From: Stenotrophomonas raiganjensis (SeqCode)
GTDB lineage: Bacteria; Pseudomonadota; Gammaproteobacteria; Xanthomonadales; Xanthomonadaceae
Direction: 5' to 3'
Assembly (NCBI RefSeq): GCF_030658505.1
Contig: NZ_JAUTXR010000147.1
Location: 1-23,894, forward strand
Length of the DNA stretch: 23,894 nt
The notes under the pieces were generated by a model. It was given only the letters and a program-made list of their open reading frames with translations. It had not been told where the DNA came from and did no database searches. The translations under genes and the position numbers were made by a program. Positions 1 through 5,977 of the stretch are shown here, piece after piece (within the stretch, counting starts at the first letter, position 1; each line of letters begins with the position of its first letter).

Positions 1-51
1 GACACGCGTCCGGCGATGTGGGTGCTGGATGAGGTGACACTGCAGAAGTAA
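1..51 (+). CDS. C-terminal fragment of an unidentified protein
   Basis: The window opens inside a reading frame of 16 codons that ends at a TAA stop at 49-51. The residues visible (DTRPAMWVLDEVTLQK) are too few to assign a family. The frame is inferred from the absence of a gene elsewhere upstream and from the REP hairpins that begin about 20 bases after the stop, as they do after other genes in this window. It could be a chance open frame. Confidence 0.45.
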   Translation, partial: DTRPAMWVLDEVTLQK

Positions 52-70
52 CGGCAGGCATGTCCTGGTG

Positions 71-126
71 GGTGCCGATCGTGGTCGGCACCTCGGGCAG
101 TTCATCCACGCATGGCGTGGATCTAC
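71..126. repeat. Two SMAG-like REP hairpins
   Basis: Two short hairpins lie back to back. The first has the stem ggtgccga at 71-78 pairing with tcggcacc at 85-92. The second has atccacgc at 104-111 pairing with gcgtggat at 115-122 and is followed by ctac at 123-126, which is the GTAG head read on the minus strand. This head plus stem is the signature of the S. maltophilia SMAG repeats. The first hairpin lacks a clear GTAG and may be a decayed copy. Confidence 0.6.
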
Positions 127-127
127 T

Positions 128-188
128 GTAGAGCCGAGCCCATGCTCGGCTGCCTTTGGGAGTAAGCCGAGCAAGGGCTCGGCTCTAC
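128..188. repeat. SMAG REP dimer (GTAG heads facing outward)
   Basis: A GTAG head at 128-131 is followed by the hairpin agccgagcccatgctcggct, and the reverse-oriented partner ends in ggctctac at 181-188. The pair folds as two small hairpins or as one long imperfect stem. Similar dimers occur at 3944-4005 and 7925-7984. The element sits just past the 3' end of the minus-strand VanZ gene, where it may stabilise the transcript end or help terminate transcription. Confidence 0.85.
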
Positions 189-195
189 AGGAACC

Positions 196-588
196 TTACC
201 CGCGCCAGCGCATCAGCAGGTCGCGCAGCGGCGTCAGTGCCGTGGCCATGCCGGCCAGCACGCCGATGGTGTTGGCCAGCGCATCCATCGGATCGGCGGT
301 GCGGTTGCTGGTCAGCGCGCCCTGCGCGAACTCGATGCCGATGCCCATCAGCACCAGCCCCACGCCCACCCACAGCAGCGGGCGGCCCCGACGGAACAGC
401 TGCACTGCGCTGCCGGCCAGGATGAAGTAGGCGAGGAAGTGCTCGCCCTTGTCGCTGTTTTCCGGCAGCGGAATCGGCGGCGGTGGGATCAGGCAGACCA
501 CGATCACCAGCAGCACGGCCGCTACCCACAGCACGGTCCACAACCGCGGCCGGCGCAGCGGCTTGATCACCGGCAACGCGTGGCTCAC
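196..588 (-). CDS. VanZ-family membrane protein
   Basis: A 130-residue hydrophobic protein with about four predicted membrane segments (roughly residues 17-35, 48-66, 70-88 and 105-120). It carries the VanZ-like pattern of a DKGEHF motif near residues 46-51, an EFAQ motif near 86-89, and an arginine followed by DPMDALAN near 96-106. VanZ proteins are small inner-membrane proteins; the founding member lowers teicoplanin susceptibility in enterococci, but the role of proteobacterial relatives is not established. The start is a GTG at 588 that overlaps the stop of the upstream methyltransferase gene in a GTGA, so the two are probably translationally coupled. SMAG repeats follow the stop. Confidence 0.8.
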   Translation of the reverse strand: MSHALPVIKPLRRPRLWTVLWVAAVLLVIVVCLIPPPPIPLPENSDKGEHFLAYFILAGSAVQLFRRGRPLLWVGVGLVLMGIGIEFAQGALTSNRTADPMDALANTIGVLAGMATALTPLRDLLMRWRG

Positions 589-1769
589 AGGCGCCAGCTC
601 AAGTCGCCCAGCTCGAAGGCCGGTTCGAAATCGACGCCACGCTGCAGGCCGATCGCCTGGAAGCGTTCGCCCATCTCGGTGGGCAGGGTCAGCTTCTTCA
701 CCTGGTCGCGCAGCTGGATGCGGCCGACCTCATCCGTACGCTCTTCGGCCAGCAGCAGCACCTGGTCCAGGCCGTTGCCGAGCAGGAAACTGGCCTGGCT
801 GCAGTAGCCGGCCAGCTCGAAACCACCGTGCATGCCCGCCTCGGCCATCGCGGTGAAATCCACCGACGCGGTGATGTCCTGCAGGCCCGGCCAACGATGT
901 ACGTCGTTGTGCACGTGGTGGCGGTAGAACGCGCGGACCGTGCCATCGTCGCGGTCGTGCTGGTAGAACTCGCTGCGGCTGTAACCGTAATCGACGAACA
1001 GCATCGCACCACGCTGCAGGCCGCCAGCCACTGCCTGCAGCCAGTACGGCAGCTGCGGCAGCACCTCGGAGCGGTAACCGTCGGCGAAGGGCTTTTCCAG
1101 GTAGCGCTCGATGTGGCGCACCGCACCGTTGAGCAGGATGTCAGCCGGCTGCGCGCCACGGATGAAATTACCGTCGCCATCCAGCTCGACGGTTTCCTCG
1201 TAGACCTCGCCATCCCGGATCAGGAAGCGCGGGGTCGGCAGCGCGTCGATCACCTCGTTGGCGAACACCACGCCTTCCCAGTCCTCCTCGAACGGGCGGT
1301 CGACCCAGTCCACGCGCGCGGCCAGCTCGGCCGGCAGGTTCTGCTGCAGGCGCTGCTGCTGGCGCTCGCGCAGGTCGGCGCTGGGTTCGAGGATGGCGTA
1401 GCGCGACGGCAGCGCATCCAGTTCGGCCAGGCGCAGCAGCACGGCCTCGGCAAAGGCGCCGGTACCGCCCCCCAGTTCCAGCATGCGGGCCTGCGCACCC
1501 AGCTGGGCGAACACTGGCGCCAGCGCATTGGCCACGCTGCCAGCGAACAGGCTGCCAAGTTCGGGCGCGGTGGTGAAGTCACCGCTGCCACCGAACTTGC
1601 TGGCACCGGCGCTGTAATAGCCCCAACCAGGGGTGTACAGGCACAGTTCCATGAAGCGCGAGAATGGCATCGCCCCGCCCTGCGCAAGGATTTCGGCGCG
1701 CAGGGCGGCCGCCAGCTGGTCGCTGTGGGCCAGGGCATCGGCTTCGGGCAGGGGGAAGGTGGGCTGCAT
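585..1769 (-). CDS. Class I SAM-dependent methyltransferase, NDUFAF7/MidA family
   Basis: A 394-residue protein, close to the usual length of the NDUFAF7/MidA (DUF185) family. The N-terminal family signature, FMELCLYTPGWGYYSAG, is near residues 39-55. The SAM-binding glycine loop LELGGGTGAFAEAV lies at 97-110 and FANEVIDALPTPRF near 168-181. In mitochondria NDUFAF7 dimethylates an arginine of a complex I subunit; bacterial relatives are expected to be protein methyltransferases, but the bacterial substrate is unknown here. It is the first gene of a two-gene operon with the VanZ protein and is divergent from the pteridine reductase gene, with about 59 bp between them. The ATG at 1769 fits the family N-terminus. 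Confidence 0.88.
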   Translation of the reverse strand: MQPTFPLPEADALAHSDQLAAALRAEILAQGGAMPFSRFMELCLYTPGWGYYSAGASKFGGSGDFTTAPELGSLFAGSVANALAPVFAQLGAQARMLELGGGTGAFAEAVLLRLAELDALPSRYAILEPSADLRERQQQRLQQNLPAELAARVDWVDRPFEEDWEGVVFANEVIDALPTPRFLIRDGEVYEETVELDGDGNFIRGAQPADILLNGAVRHIERYLEKPFADGYRSEVLPQLPYWLQAVAGGLQRGAMLFVDYGYSRSEFYQHDRDDGTVRAFYRHHVHNDVHRWPGLQDITASVDFTAMAEAGMHGGFELAGYCSQASFLLGNGLDQVLLLAEERTDEVGRIQLRDQVKKLTLPTEMGERFQAIGLQRGVDFEPAFELGDLSWRL

Positions 1770-1828
1770 GGCGTCTTCGAATGCGGTGACAATGGTGCAC
1801 AGGATAGCCGAGCCTTGGAGGACCCTCG

Positions 1829-2566
1829 ATGAGCGACACCCACCCCGTGGTCCTGATCACCGGCAGCGCGCGCCGGATCGGTGCAGCCATCGCCCGCCAG
1901 TTCCACGCCTGTGGCTGGTCGGTGGTGCTGCACGCCAACACCTCCAGCGCCGAGCTGCAGCAGGCCGCGTTCGATTTCGACAACGTGCGCCCGGGCAGCG
2001 TGCTGGCGCTGCAGGCCGACCTGCGTGACGCCGATGCCCTGCCCGACCTGGTGGAACAGGCCGTCACCCACTTCGGCCGACTGGATGCACTGGTCAACAA
2101 TGCCTCCAACTTCTACCCCACCCCGCTCGGCCAGGTCACCGCCGAGGCAATGGACGAGCTGTACGCGGTCAACGCGCGCGCACCGCTGCTGCTTTCACAG
2201 GCGGCGGCACCTTACCTGCGCCGCCAGCAGGGCTGCATCGTCAACCTGACCGACCTGCACGGCACCGACCCGATGCGCGACCACATCGCCTACACCATGG
2301 CCAAGGCCGCGCTGGAAATGGCCACGCGCTCGCTGGCGCTGGAGCTGGCGCCGAAGGTGCGGGTCAATGCGGTGGCGCCCGGCGCGATCCTGTGGCCGGA
2401 ACAGGGCAAGGACGATTTCGCCCGCGAAGCCCTGCTGGCACGCACGCCCTTGGCGCGGATCGGTACGGTCGAGGAGATTGCCGAAGCGGTTTACTGGCTG
2501 GTGGCCGAAGCCAGCTTCGTCACCGGCCACACCCTGCGCGTGGATGGCGGGCGTACGGTCAGCTGA
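1829..2566 (+). CDS. Pteridine reductase (PTR1-type short-chain dehydrogenase)
   Basis: A 245-residue Rossmann-fold SDR. The cofactor motif TGSARRIG at residues 11-18 is the TGxxxRxG form that marks pteridine reductases, rather than the TGxxxGxG of classical SDRs. NNASNFYPTPLG follows at 90-101. The catalytic set is Asp142, Tyr155 and Lys159; the Asp-to-Tyr spacing of 13 matches the Asp/Tyr/Lys triad of Leishmania PTR1, where Asp replaces the usual SDR serine. Such enzymes use NADPH to reduce pterins and sometimes folates. A strong ribosome-binding site (ttggagga) precedes the ATG. It is convergent with a folK-like gene, so both neighbours handle pterins. FolM is a related alternative name, but substrate preference cannot be read from sequence. 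Confidence 0.88.
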   Translation: MSDTHPVVLITGSARRIGAAIARQFHACGWSVVLHANTSSAELQQAAFDFDNVRPGSVLALQADLRDADALPDLVEQAVTHFGRLDALVNNASNFYPTPLGQVTAEAMDELYAVNARAPLLLSQAAAPYLRRQQGCIVNLTDLHGTDPMRDHIAYTMAKAALEMATRSLALELAPKVRVNAVAPGAILWPEQGKDDFAREALLARTPLARIGTVEEIAEAVYWLVAEASFVTGHTLRVDGGRTVS

Positions 2567-2569
2567 GAT

Positions 2570-2621
2570 GTTGCCGGCCCGCGGCCGGCACTACCGGTAG
2601 CGCCGGCCGCTGGCCGGCAAC
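2570..2621. repeat. Convergent-gene SMAG-like REP pair
   Basis: The outer arms gttgccggcc at 2570-2579 and ggccggcaac at 2612-2621 are perfect inverted repeats. Each half also folds on itself around the core ccggc. The centre holds ctac and gtag (2591-2594 and 2597-2600), so two GTAG heads meet head to head. It fills the gap between the convergent pteridine reductase and folK-like genes and could act as a two-way transcript end. Confidence 0.7.
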
Positions 2622-2626
2622 CTCCA

Positions 2627-3112
2627 TCAATCCAGGTCCACCACCTCGAACGCCTCGCCAAACTGCGCGTGCGCGTGCCACAGCGTGGCCAGGTCCCGCC
2701 CGCTGACCGGGTCGATGAAGTCCGGCGCGATGTCCGCCAGCGGCTTCAGCACGAAGGCATGCTTCAGTTCGGGGCGGGGAATGCGCAGGTGGCCGGGGCC
2801 TTCCACCACCAGGTCACCGTAGAACACCACGTCGATGTCCAGCGTACGGTCGGAGAAGCGCGGCCCGCTGCGGTCGCGGCCATGCGCGTCTTCCAGCGCA
2901 TGCAGCCAGTCGTCCAGTTCCTGCAGCGGCAGGTCCGTCTCGATCGCCACCGCGTTGTTGAGGAAGGCCGGGCCATCGAAGCCGACCGCGGCGGTACGGT
3001 AGGCGGGCGACACCTGCAGTGCGCCGAAGCGCTCGCGCAGGGCCGTCACCGCGGCGTGGAGGTAGCGGCGGGGCTGGACGTTGCTGCCCAGGCTCAGGAG
3101 CACGGTGGTCAT
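2627..3112 (-). CDS. folK: 6-hydroxymethyl-7,8-dihydropterin pyrophosphokinase (HPPK)
   Basis: A 161-residue HPPK, which transfers pyrophosphate from ATP to 6-hydroxymethyl-dihydropterin in folate synthesis. The family N-terminus LLSLGSN at residues 5-11, the YRT near 38-40 and the substrate and Mg-binding stretch RFSDRTLDIDVVFYGD at 85-100 (Asp92 and Asp94 as the metal aspartates) are clear. Most HPPKs have RWGPRTLDLD here, so RFSD is a variant. I chose the ATG at 3112 because family members begin just before LSLGSN. An upstream in-frame ATG at 3151 would add 13 residues encoded across a run of nine C. Because this copy pairs with a pteridine reductase rather than pantothenate genes, a second folK elsewhere in the genome is possible. 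Confidence 0.88.
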   Translation of the reverse strand: MTTVLLSLGSNVQPRRYLHAAVTALRERFGALQVSPAYRTAAVGFDGPAFLNNAVAIETDLPLQELDDWLHALEDAHGRDRSGPRFSDRTLDIDVVFYGDLVVEGPGHLRIPRPELKHAFVLKPLADIAPDFIDPVSGRDLATLWHAHAQFGEAFEVVDLD

Positions 3113-3173
3113 GCGGTTCAGGTGACGGCACTTGGGGGGGGGCGTGGACATGCCGTCGTCACGGCGGCCTGCC

Positions 3174-3179
3174 TACAAT
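3174..3179 (+). promoter_or_regulatory. Candidate -10 element for the Anbu gene
   Basis: The hexamer TACAAT matches the sigma-70 -10 consensus at five of six positions. It would place transcription start near 3186, about 20 bases before the ATG at 3207. No good -35 lies at 16-18 bp; TGGACA at 3145-3150 is close to consensus but 23 bp away. Moderate evidence only. Confidence 0.4.
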
Positions 3180-3206
3180 CCGGGACGCACATGATAGGGC
3201 ACCGAC

Positions 3207-3947
3207 ATGACCTATTGCGTTGGAATCGAGGTGGACGAGGGCCTGGTCTTCGCCGCCGACACCCGGACCAATGCCTCGCTGGACGATGTGCGCGTGCATC
3301 GCAAGCTGCACGTGTTCGAATATCCCGGCCAGGCAGCCTACGTGCTGATGGCGGCTGGCAACCTGGCCACCACCCAGCTGCTGGTGTCGCGCCTGGGGCG
3401 CGATGCCGGCGAACGGCGCGCGCCCAACCTGCGCGACATGGGCCATCTGTTCGAAGCCGCCGCGTACGTCGGCCAGCTGCTGGTGGACAGCCAGGTACAC
3501 AGCAGCCACAGCGAGCACGGCCATGACGGGGTCAACACCCAGGCCACACTGATCTTCGGCGGCCAGATCGCCGGCGAACGGCCCGGGCTGTACATGATCT
3601 ATCCGCTCGGCAATGCCATTGCCGCGTCGCCGGAGACGCCCTACCTGCAGATCGGCGAATCCAAGTACGGCAAGCCGATCCTCGACCGCATCCTCAGCCC
3701 CGCCACGCACCTGGAGGATGCCGCGCGCACGGCGATCGTGTCGCTGGATTCCACCATCCGCTCCAACCTGTCGGTGGGCCTGCCGATCGACCTGGCGCTG
3801 CTGCGCGATGGTGAACTGCGCATCGGCCAGCAGCTGCGGCTCGGCGCGGATTCAGCGCTGTATGCGGACATCCACCAGAACTGGTCGCGACGGCTGGAGC
3901 AGGCGGTGGATGCGCTGCCACGCTTCCCCTGGGAACCCGTCCTGTAG
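3207..3947 (+). CDS. Anbu-type proteasome-like peptidase
   Basis: A 246-residue Ntn-hydrolase of the Anbu (ancestral beta subunit) group of bacterial proteasome homologues. It begins Met-Thr-Tyr-Cys; removal of Met1 would expose Thr2 as the nucleophile. Asp18 (in FAADTRTN) and Lys33 (in HRKLH) fall where the proteasomal Asp17 and Lys33 belong. There is no propeptide, as is typical of Anbu. Family members assemble into open lock-washer rings; proteolytic activity has been weak or hard to show and the cellular role is unsettled. In many bacteria it is linked to a transglutaminase-like protein, an alpha-E protein and an ATP-grasp protein, but none of these flanks it here. Its TAG stop is part of the GTAG head of a REP element. 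Confidence 0.87.
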   Translation: MTYCVGIEVDEGLVFAADTRTNASLDDVRVHRKLHVFEYPGQAAYVLMAAGNLATTQLLVSRLGRDAGERRAPNLRDMGHLFEAAAYVGQLLVDSQVHSSHSEHGHDGVNTQATLIFGGQIAGERPGLYMIYPLGNAIAASPETPYLQIGESKYGKPILDRILSPATHLEDAARTAIVSLDSTIRSNLSVGLPIDLALLRDGELRIGQQLRLGADSALYADIHQNWSRRLEQAVDALPRFPWEPVL

Positions 3948-4005
3948 AGCCGAGCCCATGCTCGAGGTCAATGCGAACAGCAGCCGAGCATAGGCTCGGC
4001 TCTAC
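3944..4005. repeat. SMAG REP dimer overlapping a stop codon
   Basis: The GTAG head at 3944-3947 contains the TAG stop of the Anbu gene. The hairpin agccgagcccatgctcg follows, and the opposite half agccgagcataggctcggctctac ends at 4005. The 3' end of the minus-strand hybrid kinase gene is only 15 bp beyond, so the element separates two convergent genes. Confidence 0.85.
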
Positions 4006-4020
4006 AGAACCCCAGCGGCA

Positions 4021-5532
4021 TCAGCCCAGCGCCTCGGCCACCGCGCGGAACACCTGCTGCATCTGCAGCGGCTTGCGCAGTACGTGCACTTCCACGCCCT
4101 CGGGGAAGGCATCGGCCGCGACCTCCACTGTTGCGTCTTCCAGCACCAGCGCCGGGCCGCGATAACCGAGCGTGGCCATCTCATCCAGCAGCTGGCTGGC
4201 CGGCAACAACCTGGAACCGGCATCGGCGATCACCAGGGCCGGCAACGCCTCCTGCTGCATCCAGCGCAATGCCGCGGGGCCGTCGGAGGCCAGCTGCAGC
4301 TGGTACCCCTGGCTGGACAGCGCGTTGCCCAGCAGCGACAGGCGCGTGGCTTCGCCATCGACCACCAGGATCGACTGGCCGCTGCCCAGGGCCACCAGCT
4401 GCTCGATCGGCTCGCTGCCATCGATGGCCTCATGCATCGGCAGCCGCAGCTCGAAACAGGTGCCCTGCCCCGGCTGGCTGCTGACGTGGATGCTGCCGCC
4501 GGCACCTTCGACGATGCGCTTGCACGAGATCAGCCCCAGGCCCGTACCATCGGCCTTGGTGGTGAAGAACGGATTGAACAGGTGCGACAAGGTGTCCGCA
4601 TCCATGCCGATGCCTTCGTCGGCTACCCGGATATGCATCCAGTCCACCCCATCGCGCTGGCCGGCATGGCTGGCAGTGAGGCTCAGGCGGCCCCCATTGG
4701 GCATCGCCTGGATCGCGTTGAGCGCCAGGTTCAGCATCACCTGCTGCAGTTCGGTGTAGTTGGCGTCGACCACCAGGCCTTCATCCTGCACCTGCAGTTC
4801 CAGCCTCACCGCATCGGGCACGTTGCTGCGCAGCAGGAGCGCCACCGCATCGAACAGGCCATCGATCTCGATGCGTTCGCTTGGCTTGCGCGAGCCACGC
4901 ACGAACGACAGCATCGATTCGGCCATCTCATGGCCTCGGCGGCCGCACTCGGCGATGACATCGGCCAGGTGGTGCAGCTGCGGATCTTCGGTACGCGCCT
5001 TCAGCAGGTCCGGCATGATCAGCAGCGGCTGCAGGATGTTGCGCAGATCATGGCTGAGACCGGCGGCAAGCAGCGACAGGCTTTCCAGCCGCTGCGCGCG
5101 CATCAGTTCGGTTTCCACCCGCGCACGCTCGACGGCACTGCGTGCATCGCGGATCGCACGCGCCACCGCCGACGGCAGGCGCGCTGGCTGGTGCTTGATG
5201 ATGTAGTCGTTGGCGCCCTTCTGCAGCGCCGCCACCGCATTCTCCTCACCCATCGTGCCGGAGACGAAGATGAAGGGTACTTCCGGCGAGGTTTCGCGCA
5301 CGATGCGCAGCGCGTCGTCACCGGAGAACCCCGGCATGCTCAGGTCGGACAGCACGATGTCCGGCTGGAACGCCGCCAATGCCTGGCGCAGTTCAGCCTC
5401 GCTCTCGACCCGCTCGAAGCGGGCTTCAAGCCCTGCATCGAGCATCTGTTCGGACATCAGCTCGGCATCTTCCGGTGAATCCTCCACCAGCAGGATGCGC
5501 AGTGCCCCCAGGGCGGGACCGGTCAAGGGCAT
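4021..5532 (-). CDS. REC - histidine kinase - REC hybrid
   Basis: A 503-residue soluble protein with no membrane segment. Residues 10-130 form a receiver domain: acidic pair Glu17/Asp18, phospho-acceptor Asp63 (LSDLSMPG), Lys113. Residues 150-215 form the dimerisation and phosphotransfer helices with His161 (GLSHDLRN). Residues 255-365 are the ATPase domain: N-box NLALNAIQAM near 268-277, VADEGIGM near 303-310, and GTGLGL near 329-334. Residues 386-503 are a second receiver-like domain with VVDGEATR where VVDDE is expected; Asp437 and Lys487 are kept. It probably receives phosphate at Asp63 and controls its own kinase. It is the last gene of a three-gene phosphorelay operon, 4 bp after the receiver gene. 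Confidence 0.9.
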   Translation of the reverse strand: MPLTGPALGALRILLVEDSPEDAELMSEQMLDAGLEARFERVESEAELRQALAAFQPDIVLSDLSMPGFSGDDALRIVRETSPEVPFIFVSGTMGEENAVAALQKGANDYIIKHQPARLPSAVARAIRDARSAVERARVETELMRAQRLESLSLLAAGLSHDLRNILQPLLIMPDLLKARTEDPQLHHLADVIAECGRRGHEMAESMLSFVRGSRKPSERIEIDGLFDAVALLLRSNVPDAVRLELQVQDEGLVVDANYTELQQVMLNLALNAIQAMPNGGRLSLTASHAGQRDGVDWMHIRVADEGIGMDADTLSHLFNPFFTTKADGTGLGLISCKRIVEGAGGSIHVSSQPGQGTCFELRLPMHEAIDGSEPIEQLVALGSGQSILVVDGEATRLSLLGNALSSQGYQLQLASDGPAALRWMQQEALPALVIADAGSRLLPASQLLDEMATLGYRGPALVLEDATVEVAADAFPEGVEVHVLRKPLQMQQVFRAVAEALG

Positions 5533-5536
5533 GGCC

Positions 5537-5977
5537 TCACTCGAGCTCCGGCGCCTGGTTGATCAACGCCCAGAATTTGCCCAGGGTCTGCACCGCACCG
5601 AAGAACTGGTCAACGTCCACCGGCTTGACCACGTAGGCATTGACGCCCATGTCCCAACTGCGGGCCAGGTCGCTTTCCTCGCGCGAGGACGACAGGATCA
5701 CCACCGGCAGGCGCTTGAGTTCTTCGTGCTCGCGGATCTGCCGCAGCACTTCCAGGCCATCCATGCGCGGCATCTTGATGTCCAGCAGCAGCACCGCCGG
5801 CAGGCCTTCCTCGCGGTTGGCGAAGGCGCCGCGGCGCAGCAGGTAGTCCATCACTTCCACGCCATCCTCGACGTGCACGATGGGGTTGGCCAGACGCGCC
5901 TCTTCCAGGGCATCGATCGCCATCTCGGCATCGGCGGGGCTGTCTTCGGCAAGAAGAATGGTGCGCAGAGTCGTCAT
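5537..5977 (-). CDS. Rcp1-like single-domain response regulator
   Basis: A 146-residue stand-alone receiver domain. The acidic pair is Glu11/Asp12, the phospho-acceptor is Asp66 (LLLDIKMPRMDG), Ser96 follows and Lys118 sits in VKPVD. The insert after strand three (RRGAFANREEGLP) is characteristic of the Rcp1 group, first known as the partner of the cyanobacterial phytochrome Cph1. With no output domain it should pass phosphate on or act by protein contact. Its ATG overlaps the stop of the upstream kinase gene (ATGA), so it is very likely that kinase's partner. Confidence 0.93.
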   Translation of the reverse strand: MTTLRTILLAEDSPADAEMAIDALEEARLANPIVHVEDGVEVMDYLLRRGAFANREEGLPAVLLLDIKMPRMDGLEVLRQIREHEELKRLPVVILSSSREESDLARSWDMGVNAYVVKPVDVDQFFGAVQTLGKFWALINQAPELE

